Shown here: positions 16,156 through 24,841 of the stretch, piece after piece
Position numbering within the stretch: position 1 is the stretch's first letter
Layout of the letters: each line of letters begins with the position of its first letter
Assembly: GCA_964612065.1 (NCBI GenBank)
Contig: CAZTCD010000006.1
Span: forward strand, 20,844-84,843
DNA length: 64,000 nucleotides
DNA from: JAKFYM01 sp964612065
GTDB lineage: Bacteria; Bdellovibrionota; UBA1018; CAIPTA01
Direction of reading: 5' to 3'
Translations under genes and position numbers: made by a program
Notes under the pieces: model-generated
Database searches by the model: none
What the model saw: the letters and a program-made list of their open reading frames with translations, nothing else
Told to the model about the DNA's origin: nothing

Positions 16156-17982
16156 ATGGCCGACAATCTCCTTCAATTGCTGCGGGGCGCGAAGTCTTTC
16201 GGGGCCCGCTCTCTTTTCCAGGACGCCACGTTCTCCGTGAACGAAGGCGAGCATGTGGGCGTGATCGGCCCCAACGGGGCCGGCAAGAGCACGATGTTTC
16301 ATCTTCTCACCGGCCGCGAAGAGCTCGACTCCGGAGAGATCATACGCTCGCGATCCTTGCGCCTGGGCTACCTCAGCCAGCACGATTCCTGGGAGAAAGA
16401 CGAAACCGGAAATTCCTTTCTGGAGCGGGTTTCCACTCTCCCTGTTTGGGAGGTGAAGAGCCTTGGCCGCCAGCTTCAGCTCAATGAAGAGCTGCTGAGC
16501 AAGCCGGTGATCTCCCTGAGCGGCGGCTATCGCATGAGGATCAAGCTGCTCGGGCTTCTCGGCCAGGCTCCGAACCTCATGCTCCTCGACGAGCCCACCA
16601 ACTATCTCGATCTTGAGACCACCCTTTTGCTCGAGCGATTTCTCCAGGGCTATTCCGGAGCCTTCCTGCTGATCTCGCACGACCGCGAGTTCCTCCGCCG
16701 CACCACCGATCATATTCTCGAGATCGAAGGCGGGGAGATGACCAAGTTCAACGGAAATATCGACGATTATTTCGAGCAGAAAGATCTCCTGCGCTCCCAG
16801 CTCGAGGCCAGCGCCGCCAGCCAGCAGAAGAAGCGGGCTGAGATCCTCGATTTCGTGGCACGCTTCGGCGCCAAGGCCACCAAAGCGAAGCAGGCGCAGT
16901 CGCGATTGAAGCAGCTTTCCAAGATGGAGTCGATCGAGGTGAAGCCTCTGCCTGTGAGCTCCGTGATCCGCATTCCGCCGCCCGCGAAAACCGGCAAATT
17001 GGCCGTGGCGGTGAACACCGCCTCCTTCGGCTATGGCGAGCGCACCGTGATCAAAAACGTGAACCTGCAGATCCTGCGCGGGGATCACGTGGCGGTGGTG
17101 GGATTGAACGGCGCCGGCAAATCCACCCTGCTCAAAGGGATATCGGGCGCTCTTCCTCCTCAGAAAGGAAGCTTCGAGCTGGGGCTCGGCGTGGAAATGG
17201 CTTTCTTCGCCCAGCACGTGATCGAGGCGCTGGTGCCTGAGCAAACGGTTTATCAATCTCTCGAAGCGGCCGCGCACCGTGATCTTAAGCCACAGGAGAT
17301 CCTGGATCTCGCAGGCTCCCTGCTCTTCTCCGGGGATGACGTGCGGAAACCCATTTCCGTACTGAGCGGAGGCGAGAAATCGCGGGTGGCTCTCGGGCGG
17401 GTTCTGCTGAAGAAAGCTCCCTGCCTCGTGCTCGACGAACCCACCAACCACCTCGATTTCGCCACGGTGGAGGCTCTCACCAATGCGCTTCGGGGGTATG
17501 AAGGCACCGTAATCGTGGTGAGCCACGACCGGGGTTTCATCAAGCGGGTGGGCACCAAGATCCTCGAAGTGGCCAAGGGAGAGGTGCGTCTCTATCCCGG
17601 CACTTATGAGGAGTATGTGTGGAGCGTGCAGCAGGAGCTGGCCGGAGAAGAGCCTCCGGTTAGGTCCGCGCAGTCGTCTCCAGCGGCCTCCGAAAAAGCG
17701 CCCAAACCCGCCAACTGGAAAGACGAGATCAAGCGTTTGCAGGGAGAGCTGCGGATCGCGGAAAAACGCTTCCAGGAGTGTGAAAAGGAGATGGCCCGCC
17801 TTCTGGCGGAAAACGAGGAGCTCAATGGCCAGCTGGTATCCAGCTCGAGCCCCTGCATGGATGCCGTGCATATCATGAGCGAAAACGGCAAAAGGATCGC
17901 GGAGCTGGAAAGCCTCTGGCTGGAGCTGGCGGAAGAGAAGGAAGAGAAAGCCAAGGCCGTGGCGGCCATGCTGGCAACGTAG
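16156..17982 (+). CDS. ABC-F family ATPase (Uup-like)
   Basis: This has 608 residues from the ATG at 16156; the in-frame extension upstream has no ribosome site. There are two nucleotide-binding domains: Walker A GPNGAGKST and GLNGAGKST, signatures LSGGYRMR and LSGGEKSR, Walker B LMLLDEPTNYLD and LVLDEPTNHLD, with a linker between them. No membrane segment is present. The tail of about 60 residues (KDEIKRLQGELRIAEKRFQECEKEM) is a coiled coil as in Uup. Such proteins act on the ribosome E site or on branched DNA. It is divergent from mscL and followed by a glycosyltransferase gene. Confidence 0.88.
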   Translation: MADNLLQLLRGAKSFGARSLFQDATFSVNEGEHVGVIGPNGAGKSTMFHLLTGREELDSGEIIRSRSLRLGYLSQHDSWEKDETGNSFLERVSTLPVWEVKSLGRQLQLNEELLSKPVISLSGGYRMRIKLLGLLGQAPNLMLLDEPTNYLDLETTLLLERFLQGYSGAFLLISHDREFLRRTTDHILEIEGGEMTKFNGNIDDYFEQKDLLRSQLEASAASQQKKRAEILDFVARFGAKATKAKQAQSRLKQLSKMESIEVKPLPVSSVIRIPPPAKTGKLAVAVNTASFGYGERTVIKNVNLQILRGDHVAVVGLNGAGKSTLLKGISGALPPQKGSFELGLGVEMAFFAQHVIEALVPEQTVYQSLEAAAHRDLKPQEILDLAGSLLFSGDDVRKPISVLSGGEKSRVALGRVLLKKAPCLVLDEPTNHLDFATVEALTNALRGYEGTVIVVSHDRGFIKRVGTKILEVAKGEVRLYPGTYEEYVWSVQQELAGEEPPVRSAQSSPAASEKAPKPANWKDEIKRLQGELRIAEKRFQECEKEMARLLAENEELNGQLVSSSSPCMDAVHIMSENGKRIAELESLWLELAEEKEEKAKAVAAMLAT

Positions 17983-18006
17983 GCCCTTTTATGGGAGAAA
18001 AGTGCA

Positions 18007-18936
18007 ATGTCGCCGAAAGAAGCCCACTTTTTCATTCCGGTTTATCTGGACACGGAATCTTTCCTGATCCTTCGGGAGCGGATCCTGGCAGCGATCCCCT
18101 CTCCGTGGACGGCTCGTTTTCACCTTCTGGATGATTCCTCTGGCCAGGACCCGGACCTTTCCGCGGCCAGGGCACTGCCTGATGTTACCGTAGTCACCAT
18201 GCCTTATAATCTCGGGCACCAGCGCGCGCTCGTGCATGGGCTTCGTGATTTTCTCTCCGACTCTGATCCTTCCTGCCTGATTGTTACGATGGATGGCGAC
18301 GGCGAAGACCGTCCGGAAGATCTGCCCGCTTTGTTCGAAGCCTGGGAAAAAGAAAAAAACCTTCACGCCGTGGTTCTGGCCAAGCGAACCAGGCGCAAGG
18401 AAACTCTTGTATTCAAGGCTTTCTATGCGCTTTACAAAAGAGTCTTCCGTTTTCTCACGGGCACGGTGATACAGACGGGAAACTACGCTCTTTATCACAG
18501 CTCCGTGGGGGCCAGGATCCTTCTGCATCCCTATTTTGACCTGTCTTATGCCAGCACTCTTTTCGCGCTCGGATCGCGTCTTGTGTTCGTGCCTTGCCCG
18601 AGGGGCAGCCGGTATAAGGGGCAGTCGAGGATGAACTTCTCCCGCCTTGCCATCCACGGCGTGAGGATGCTGATGCCGTTCATGGACCGGATCGCGATCC
18701 GGGGCGTGCTGGGGTTCGCGCTTCTCTCGCTGATCTCCGCCCTGCTGTGTGTGGCACTCGCAGTGGCCCGGATCGGCGGAACGTATCCCGTTCCCAACTG
18801 GCTGATCCTCAGTGCCGTTTTCGCCTTCATGATGAGTTTCCTTTCCGTATGCAACTTCGCCATCCTGATCACCATCTTCGCGAACGTGCAGGGGGTTGCG
18901 ATGGCGCGCCTGCAGGCACCGGAGAAAGCTACGTGA
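18007..18936 (+). CDS. Family 2 glycosyltransferase with two C-terminal membrane helices
   Basis: This has 309 residues. The N-terminal GT-A domain has LLDDSS and the metal-binding MDGDGEDRPED (DxD), and the SRYKGQSRMNFSRL segment is typical of polyprenyl-phosphate sugar transferases such as ArnC or DPM1. Two hydrophobic segments near residues 235-260 and 268-295 would anchor it in the inner membrane. It probably transfers a sugar to undecaprenyl phosphate or to an envelope lipid. The stop TGA overlaps the GTG of the methyltransferase gene, so the two are coupled. Confidence 0.85.
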   Translation: MSPKEAHFFIPVYLDTESFLILRERILAAIPSPWTARFHLLDDSSGQDPDLSAARALPDVTVVTMPYNLGHQRALVHGLRDFLSDSDPSCLIVTMDGDGEDRPEDLPALFEAWEKEKNLHAVVLAKRTRRKETLVFKAFYALYKRVFRFLTGTVIQTGNYALYHSSVGARILLHPYFDLSYASTLFALGSRLVFVPCPRGSRYKGQSRMNFSRLAIHGVRMLMPFMDRIAIRGVLGFALLSLISALLCVALAVARIGGTYPVPNWLILSAVFAFMMSFLSVCNFAILITIFANVQGVAMARLQAPEKAT

Positions 18937-19505
18937 ATCTGGAGTATGTAGGCACCGAGCTCGATCTTTTTTCCCAGGCAGGAAACTGGAAGCGCTATCT
19001 CGGAAAGCGCCTGGCTTCCCACTTAAAGGGACACGGTCCGGAAGTGGAGGCGGGAAATGGGGCCAACACCGCCACCCTCCTGCCTCGCTTTCCCGGAATC
19101 AAAGCTTGGACCTGCCTCGGGCCGGATCCTCGTTTGGCGGGAGAGATTCGGTCCCGAGCGCTTTCTTTTCCCGGTGGGGGAGAGATCTCGGTAAGAACCG
19201 GCACTACAGGCGATCTCTCTGCTGAAGAGCGCTTTCACACCATTCTTTACATCGATGTTCTGGAACATATCGAGGATGAGGCTGGAGAGTTGCAGCGGGT
19301 GGTGCGGCATCTCGATCTTCGTTACCTTGATTCCTTCGGGTTTTTCGCCTCCCTCGCTCAGAGGGGGTTCTTGAAGCAGAAAATGCCTTCGATGGCTCAA
19401 GTCAAAGTATGGGACCGTTTTATGGTGCCCGTTTCCCGTGTTCTTGACCCTCTTTCCGCCTTTCAGTTTGGAAAAAGCCTGCTTGGAGTCTGGCAGAAGG
19501 AGTAA
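18933..19505 (+). CDS. SAM-dependent methyltransferase, apparently internally deleted
   Basis: This has 190 residues from a GTG that overlaps the glycosyltransferase stop; the longer frame from 18747 would run within that gene and is rejected. The N-terminal half contains the SAM fold with YIDVLEHIEDEAGEL. The C-terminal half (RYLDSFGFFASL, MPSMAQVKVWDRFMVPVSR, FGKSLLGVWQK) matches the end of a common envelope-associated methyltransferase family. Between VVRHL and DLRYLDS, family members as I remember them carry about 45 further residues including a Pro-Gly-Gly strand and an HYRRY motif. Their absence suggests an in-frame deletion near 19310-19320, so the activity is doubtful. Confidence 0.72.
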   Translation: MNLEYVGTELDLFSQAGNWKRYLGKRLASHLKGHGPEVEAGNGANTATLLPRFPGIKAWTCLGPDPRLAGEIRSRALSFPGGGEISVRTGTTGDLSAEERFHTILYIDVLEHIEDEAGELQRVVRHLDLRYLDSFGFFASLAQRGFLKQKMPSMAQVKVWDRFMVPVSRVLDPLSAFQFGKSLLGVWQKE

Positions 19506-19514
19506 AGAGGGGAA

Positions 19515-20573
19515 ATGTCGTCGTCTACGATTTCCGCATTGGAAGCTCTGCGTGCGCTGATGGAGCAGCCCGGGCGCGTGAGTGCGATAGATGTTCGCTC
19601 CGAGGGGGAGTTCGCAGAGGCCGCCGTGCCGGGTTTTTGCAATCTTCCCATTCTCACGGATCCCGAACGCCACGAGGTGGGCACCTGTTACAAACAGCAA
19701 GGGCAGGAAGCGGCCATTGAGCTCGGCCACAGGCTAACAGGCCCCCATAGAAGCGAACGCACCGAGGGATGGAGGCGCGCCCTCGAAGAAGCCGAGATTC
19801 CCCTCGTAACTTGTTTCCGGGGAGGGCTGCGGTCACAACTTGCGTGCTCCTGGATCGAAGAAGCGGGTCAGAACACCCTTCGTGTGGACGGCGGTTATAA
19901 AGCGATGCGGGGGGAGCTGAAGGGCCAGGTAGACCGCGCCCCCGAATTGGTCGTGCTTTCGGGACCCACCGGCTCCGGGAAGAGCGAGTTGCTGCGTGGT
20001 CTAACTGCTCCTTCTCTGGATCTGGAGGCTTTGGCGAATCACAAGGGCTCGGCCTTTGGTGGCTCTCTGCTTGGCCCCCAGCCTGCCCAAGCCACTTTCG
20101 AAAACAGCATTGGAATGGCGCTGATGAAGCGAACGCCTTCCCTCGTGGAAGACGAAAGCGCCATGATCGGTCAGCTCTGCGTGCCTCTTTCTCTCCGCCA
20201 GCGCATCTCTTCCGGCAAGGTGGTCCGGATCCGGATGGAAGCCGGCGAACGTGCCGGGCGGATCTATCGCGAATACCTGCTCGGCCCGATCGCCCAGGGG
20301 GTGCATCCGGAACAGCTTGCCTCTCATTACCAGCAGGCCCTCCGCCGGATCGAGCGAAGGCTCGGTGGATTGGCCACCGCCGAAACAGCGAAGAAGATGA
20401 GCGAAGCCTTCCATCTTTCTTCCGAAGAGGCTCACCGGGAATGGATCGCGGATCTTCTCGCTCTTTACTATGACAAGGCTTACGAGTACTCATTCAGGAA
20501 ATTGCCCAGGGAAACCGTATTCGAAGGAGAATGGAAAGAATGCAAACAGTGGATCCAAGAACGATTCGCCTGA
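19515..20573 (+). CDS. selU: tRNA 2-selenouridine synthase
   Basis: This has 352 residues. An N-terminal rhodanese domain (IDVRSEGEF, GTCYKQQGQEAAIELGH, catalytic Cys in VTCFRGGLRSQ) is followed by a P-loop domain (LSGPTGSGKSELL). SelU (MnmH) replaces sulfur in geranylated 2-thiouridine at the tRNA wobble position with selenium from selenophosphate. The gene overlaps selD by 34 bases, giving donor synthesis and use in one operon. No selenocysteine machinery is seen in this window, so the visible role for selenium is tRNA modification. Confidence 0.93.
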   Translation: MSSSTISALEALRALMEQPGRVSAIDVRSEGEFAEAAVPGFCNLPILTDPERHEVGTCYKQQGQEAAIELGHRLTGPHRSERTEGWRRALEEAEIPLVTCFRGGLRSQLACSWIEEAGQNTLRVDGGYKAMRGELKGQVDRAPELVVLSGPTGSGKSELLRGLTAPSLDLEALANHKGSAFGGSLLGPQPAQATFENSIGMALMKRTPSLVEDESAMIGQLCVPLSLRQRISSGKVVRIRMEAGERAGRIYREYLLGPIAQGVHPEQLASHYQQALRRIERRLGGLATAETAKKMSEAFHLSSEEAHREWIADLLALYYDKAYEYSFRKLPRETVFEGEWKECKQWIQERFA

Positions 20574-21604
20574 CTGAAACCGTGCAAAAGGGCGGTTGCG
20601 CCGCCAAGCTTCCCGCCGGGCAGCTTCGCTCCATCCTCCAGAAGCTTCAGCTCCAGCGCCCGAAAGAGCTTTCGGTGGGAACCGAGCATATGGACGACGC
20701 CTGCCTCTGGAGCCTCGGAGGCGGGCAGAGCCTCGTTCAAACCCTGGATTTTTTCACGCCCATCGTGGACGACGCCTACGATTTCGGCGCGATCGCCGCC
20801 GCCAATGCTCTTTCGGACGTTTACGCCATGGGTGGTTTGCCCAAGATCGCGCTTTCGATACTCGCGTTTCCTTCGATGAGCCAGCCAATCGAGCTCCTTG
20901 AACCCCTCCTTCAGGGCGCTGTGGACAAGATTCACGAAGCGGGCGCATGCCTGGCCGGTGGCCACACCATCGACGACGACACTCTCAAGTTCGGCCTTTC
21001 GGTAACCGGCTTCGTACCTACCGCCCAGGCTTGGGCCAATTCCGGCGCCAAGCCCGGCGACAAGCTCGTGCTCACCAAAGCGCTGGGAACAGGCACCATT
21101 ACCTCGGCGCTGAAGAGGCGGGAGCATGAGGAGGCGCATCTGGCCGCGGCGATTGAAAGCATGAAACAGCTGAATAGGGCGCCCGAGCTGCTGGAGGAAG
21201 AGAGCCGCCTCGGTTTGATCCACGCAGCCACGGATATCACGGGCTTTGGTTTCGCGGGCCATGCTCTGCAGATGGCCCGCGCCAGCGGCGTGGCATTGAA
21301 GATCAGCTCTTCGGCCCTCCCGGTATTGCCGGGTGCTCTCGCGTATATCGAGAAGGGCGTGCTCAACCGCGCCCACAAAACAAATCTTGATTATGTAAAA
21401 GATGAGGTGGATTTCAGCTCGCTCTCCGATGCGGCCCGCTGGCTTCTGATGGATCCTCAAACTTCGGGCGGCCTGCTCCTTTCTGTGCCTGGGGGAAAAG
21501 CCGATTCCATCGCTGGCAAGCTCCGCGCTCGATTCCCCTATGCCGCGGTGGTGGGAGAGGTGGTGCCCTATGCCACAGGCGAGAGGGTGAGCGCCGAAGC
21601 CTGA
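20540..21604 (+). CDS. selD: Selenide, water dikinase
   Basis: This has 354 residues. SelD makes selenophosphate from selenide and ATP. The N-terminal motif IRLTETVQKGGCAAKL provides Cys20 and Lys23, equivalents of the essential Cys17 and Lys20 of E. coli; it uses Cys, not selenocysteine. Further signatures are QTLDFFTPIVDD, ANALSDVYAMGG, GGHTIDD and TDITGFGFAGHAL. The ATG at 20540 sits about ten bases after AAGGAG; the ATG at 20531 is one base after it and is unlikely. The gene starts inside selU. Confidence 0.93.
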   Translation: MQTVDPRTIRLTETVQKGGCAAKLPAGQLRSILQKLQLQRPKELSVGTEHMDDACLWSLGGGQSLVQTLDFFTPIVDDAYDFGAIAAANALSDVYAMGGLPKIALSILAFPSMSQPIELLEPLLQGAVDKIHEAGACLAGGHTIDDDTLKFGLSVTGFVPTAQAWANSGAKPGDKLVLTKALGTGTITSALKRREHEEAHLAAAIESMKQLNRAPELLEEESRLGLIHAATDITGFGFAGHALQMARASGVALKISSSALPVLPGALAYIEKGVLNRAHKTNLDYVKDEVDFSSLSDAARWLLMDPQTSGGLLLSVPGGKADSIAGKLRARFPYAAVVGEVVPYATGERVSAEA

Positions 21605-21660
21605 GGGCTGGAATGTTTCCTGCATTTCCTCGCATGGCCTGTCGCCATCGAGGTTTGTCT

Positions 21661-21783
21661 ATGCGGAAAACTGCACGGAAGAAAAAAACGGCTTGGGAAT
21701 GGATCAAGGATTTCGTGGAAGACTTCCGCGTATGGGACCGCCGTTCTCGCCGGGCCCGGGACTCTTTGAGTCCTGCGGCTTAG
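21661..21783 (+). CDS. Possible 40-residue basic small protein
   Basis: The frame starts with a Lys/Arg-rich stretch and continues WEWIKDFVEDFRVWDRRSRRARD, an amphipathic helix. GAGG lies 13 bases ahead of the ATG. It occupies the otherwise empty gap after selD. Nothing identifies it, and it may be a chance frame. Confidence 0.3.
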   Translation: MRKTARKKKTAWEWIKDFVEDFRVWDRRSRRARDSLSPAA

Positions 21784-21907
21784 GTTTTTTGTCTCACAAT
21801 TTCCGTCATCCTCTTGCAGTGGAGCATTGCGAAAGATCCTTTGCTTTGAAATCCGGGGATTTTTTCCCTTAGAATAGGGGCGGCCCTGGACAACTGAGGA
21901 GGTTCCC

Positions 21908-22255
21908 GTGAAAGCCTTGTATCTGATGCTCTTGTTTCCCTTTGTGGCGGAAGCCGGAGAGTTTCCGCACTGCCGTGCGGAGATGAATAACGAAGTGAAT
22001 GAAGTGCTGGCCACCACCGAGTGGGAAGAAGACGTATATATTGGTTCGATCAGCGATGGTGCGAATCCGGCGGTTCTGATCTCCACCAGTGCTGGAAACG
22101 AAAAAATCATGTCACTGTGGGTGCGTGATAAGTCGGAGCGCTATCCGAATGGAATGTTCTCTTTCGTAGATCTTTCCAATGGCAAGGATCAGTACCTCCG
22201 CTTTTATATGGCCAATGGCTTGTCGGTGGGAGTAACCTGCCGCTGGGCGGATTAG
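21908..22255 (+). CDS. Small secreted protein of unknown function
   Basis: This has 115 residues beginning with GTG seven bases after GAGGAGG. The signal peptide is ALYLMLLFPFVAEAG. The mature part has two Cys (PHCRAE near the start and VTCRWAD at the end), which could form a disulfide joining the termini. It is probably periplasmic. No known family. Confidence 0.68.
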   Translation: MKALYLMLLFPFVAEAGEFPHCRAEMNNEVNEVLATTEWEEDVYIGSISDGANPAVLISTSAGNEKIMSLWVRDKSERYPNGMFSFVDLSNGKDQYLRFYMANGLSVGVTCRWAD

Positions 22256-22342
22256 CCCGAATGCAGTGAATTGGTGTGGCAAGGCGGGCCGGGGCTCCTG
22301 GCCCTTTCCTTGCGGATGTGAATCTTAAACAGACGGAACCCT

Positions 22343-23275
22343 ATGAAAGACCCGTATTCCGTTCTTGGTGTATCAAAAAGCGCAAGCCAGGATGAAATCA
22401 AGAATGCCTATCGCGCCATCGCCAAGAAAAATCATCCTGATCTGAATCCTGGAAACAAGGAAAAAGAAGCCAAGTTCAAAGAGGCCGCCCATGCCTATGA
22501 GCAGATCGGCACTCCCGAAGCCCGCGCCAAGTTCGACAGAGGCGAAACGGAGGAGGCATTTCAGGGCGCCGGAGGCAGCGGGGCGCGCAGCGGTCCATTT
22601 TACTATCAGACTGGCGGGCAGGCAGGCGGGCCTGGTGGGCGCTATTCTTACGATTTCGGCCAGGGGTTCGACGAGGATATTTTCGAGAATCTCTTTCGTG
22701 GGGGAGGCCGGGCTGGCGCACGCGGAAGGGGCCAGGCCCAGGACTGGCCGGGCGAGGACCAGCTTTTTCAGATGGAAGTGGATTTCCGCGATGCCGTGCT
22801 GGGAGCGGAACGGGAGATCACCCTGCCCGGGGCGAAAAAGCTCAGCGTGAAAATTCCTGCGGGCTTGGAGAGCGGTACCCGGTTGCGTTTCCGCGGCCAG
22901 GGCGGCCCGGGGCATGGGAAAGGCCCTGCCGGTGATGCCTATGTGGAAGTGCGGGTGAGGCCGCATCCTCTCTTCACTAGAAACGGCCAGGATCTCGAAA
23001 CCGAGGTGCCCATTGCTTTCTATGATGCCCTCAGCGGAGCGGAGATCGCTGTTCCCACGATCGAGGGCAGGGTGGCGCTTCAGGTTCCTCCGGGCGTTTC
23101 CACCGGCAGCCGGCTGAGAGTGAAAGGGCATGGAGTGGCATCAGCCCGGGGCGAGCGAGGCGATTTGTATGTACGCCTCAAAATTGCGATGCCGAAAAAT
23201 CCTTCGGCCGATTTGCAGTCGGAAGCCAGGGAGTGGAAGAAAAAATTCTCCTATGATCCGGGAGGGCAGTCGTGA
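22343..23275 (+). CDS. cbpA: DnaJ-class co-chaperone, CbpA type
   Basis: This has 310 residues. A J domain (residues 4-65) has the HPD motif in KKNHPDLNPG. A Gly-rich linker (residues 75-130) follows, then two C-terminal peptide-binding domains with no cysteine zinc finger, which is the class II layout of CbpA rather than DnaJ. It stimulates DnaK and delivers unfolded clients. The stop overlaps the GTG of the following gene, the expected modulator CbpM. Confidence 0.9.
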   Translation: MKDPYSVLGVSKSASQDEIKNAYRAIAKKNHPDLNPGNKEKEAKFKEAAHAYEQIGTPEARAKFDRGETEEAFQGAGGSGARSGPFYYQTGGQAGGPGGRYSYDFGQGFDEDIFENLFRGGGRAGARGRGQAQDWPGEDQLFQMEVDFRDAVLGAEREITLPGAKKLSVKIPAGLESGTRLRFRGQGGPGHGKGPAGDAYVEVRVRPHPLFTRNGQDLETEVPIAFYDALSGAEIAVPTIEGRVALQVPPGVSTGSRLRVKGHGVASARGERGDLYVRLKIAMPKNPSADLQSEAREWKKKFSYDPGGQS

Positions 23276-23538
23276 AGCGGAAAGAATTGATGGAGCTTCG
23301 GGAGGCGGCGGAGCATTGTGGTATTCCGGAAGAGATGATCGAGCGCTTTATCGCATTCGCCTGGGTGCAGCCCAGTGATTCGGAGCGAGGCCTTTTGGAT
23401 GAGTGCGATCTTTCTCGTTCACGCCTGATATGGCAGCTTCAGGAGGATTTTGGTGTGAATGACGCGGGTGTGGATCTCATCCTGGAGCTGGTAGACCAGC
23501 TTCACCAGCTGCGCTCCGCGCTGGAGCAAATGCGCTAG
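23272..23538 (+). CDS. cbpM: CbpM-like chaperone modulator
   Basis: This has 88 residues, starting with GTG overlapping the cbpA stop (GTGA). A MerR-like helical fold is suggested by LREAAEHCGIPEEMIERFIAFAWVQP and the C-terminal LVDQLHQLRSALEQM helix. CbpM binds the J domain of CbpA and limits its activity. Size, order and overlap match the known pair; sequence identity to characterised CbpM is moderate at best. Confidence 0.77.
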   Translation: MKRKELMELREAAEHCGIPEEMIERFIAFAWVQPSDSERGLLDECDLSRSRLIWQLQEDFGVNDAGVDLILELVDQLHQLRSALEQMR

Positions 23539-23639
23539 ATCGAGATTTCTCCATGGGGGCATATAGCCTCGTTTTCATTTAGCTTTCTCTTTCTCCCAGC
23601 TCCAGTGCAGGATTAAGACTTCGTTCAGCCAGGAAATTG

Positions 23640-23669
23640 CATTTTACATATACTCCTGAATGTAAAATG
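23640..23669. promoter_or_regulatory. 10-bp inverted repeat ahead of the histidine kinase gene
   Basis: CATTTTACAT and its exact complement ATGTAAAATG are separated by 10 bases and end 10 bases before the kinase ATG. The dyad is AT-rich in a GC-rich genome and covers the region where the ribosome would bind, so it could be an operator or an RNA hairpin controlling translation. Confidence 0.45.
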
Positions 23670-23679
23670 ATCTGAGCTT

Positions 23680-24840
23680 ATGCCGAATCCCCAGAGCCCC
23701 CCGCTGAGCGACTCGCAGAAATCCGAAGCCCGGTTCAGGGCGATCTACGAAAACGCCCCGTTCATGATCAATTCCTTTCGCCAGGATGGAAAGCTCGCAT
23801 TGTGGAACAGGGCCTGTGAGGAGCAGCTCGGATATTCCATGGCGGAAGTAAATGAGGCCCCCGATTCTTTGGGCCTCTTTTACCCTGAACCTGAGGTCCG
23901 CCAAAGGGTGATGGAAACCATCTTCGAGAAGGATGGAAAATTTCGCGAGTATAAGGTTCTGCGCAAAGACGGAAAATATGTTTATCAGATGTGGGCTAAT
24001 TTCGCTCTTCCCGATGGAAGCGCCATTTCCGTAGGCTACGATATCACCGAAATGAGAGAGAACCGCGAGAAGCTCAGCCGGATGAACCAGTGGCTCGAGG
24101 AAGAGGTTGTGGCTCGCTCCCGCGATGCGGATGAGCAGAGATCGAAATTGTTTTTCGCCTCCAAATTCGTGGCTCTGGGAGAAATGGCCGGTGGCGTGGC
24201 CCATGAAATCAACAATCCTTTGGCCGTGATTTCAGGTTATGCCAGCCAGCTATCGGAAATGCTGTCCAAACCGTCTTTCGATCACGAAGCCGTGGAAGAG
24301 ATGCTGGCCAGTATCCGCAATTCCACCAATCGGATTACGAAGATCATCGCGGGATTGAGGAATCTGGCCCGGGACGGCAGGCGGGATCCCATGGTGGAAT
24401 GCCGGGTGCTCGATGTGATCAACGATGCGCTTTCCTTCTGCCGTGCCCGTTATTCCGCGGCCGGAGTGGAGCTCGAGCTTTCACTGGAAGAAAGGGATGC
24501 CAAGATCAGGGGCCGGCCCGTGGAGCTGGGGCAGGTGCTGCTCAATCTCCTGAACAATACCTTCGATGCGGTAGACGGCTCGGCCGATGCTTGGGTTCGA
24601 TTGCGTCTGGCGGGTGACGATAAAAATATTTTCATATCAGTAACTGATAGTGGGCCCGGCGTTCCGGAGCACCTGAAGCAAAAATTATTTCATCCCTTCT
24701 TCACCACCAAGCCTGTGGGAAAAGGAATGGGGCTGGGCCTTTCCATTTCGAAGGGAATACTAGAGGCACATGGAGGTACCCTCGAGCTTCGAGATGAGGG
24801 AGGCCACACCTGCTTTATAGCAAAAATTCCTCGCTTCTGA
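23680..24840 (+). CDS. PAS-domain histidine kinase (orphan)
   Basis: This has 386 residues and no membrane segment. A PAS domain spans about residues 13-125 (FRAIYENAPFMINSF, LGYSMAEVNE). A short coiled coil is followed by the HisKA domain with phosphoacceptor His175 in GGVAHEINNPL, and an ATPase domain with N box LLNLLNNTFDAV, G1 DSGPGVP and G2 GMGLGLSISKGILEAHGG. It is therefore a soluble sensor kinase, with no response regulator gene beside it. It converges on the deiminase gene with a one-base gap. Confidence 0.9.
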   Translation: MPNPQSPPLSDSQKSEARFRAIYENAPFMINSFRQDGKLALWNRACEEQLGYSMAEVNEAPDSLGLFYPEPEVRQRVMETIFEKDGKFREYKVLRKDGKYVYQMWANFALPDGSAISVGYDITEMRENREKLSRMNQWLEEEVVARSRDADEQRSKLFFASKFVALGEMAGGVAHEINNPLAVISGYASQLSEMLSKPSFDHEAVEEMLASIRNSTNRITKIIAGLRNLARDGRRDPMVECRVLDVINDALSFCRARYSAAGVELELSLEERDAKIRGRPVELGQVLLNLLNNTFDAVDGSADAWVRLRLAGDDKNIFISVTDSGPGVPEHLKQKLFHPFFTTKPVGKGMGLGLSISKGILEAHGGTLELRDEGGHTCFIAKIPRF

Positions 24841-24841
24841 C

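Noticed and set aside
15766..17871. A 701-codon minus-strand frame spanning mscL and the ABC-F gene
   Set aside because: Only its last 99 codons are real (mscL, own ATG and ribosome site). The rest is antisense to the ABC-F gene.
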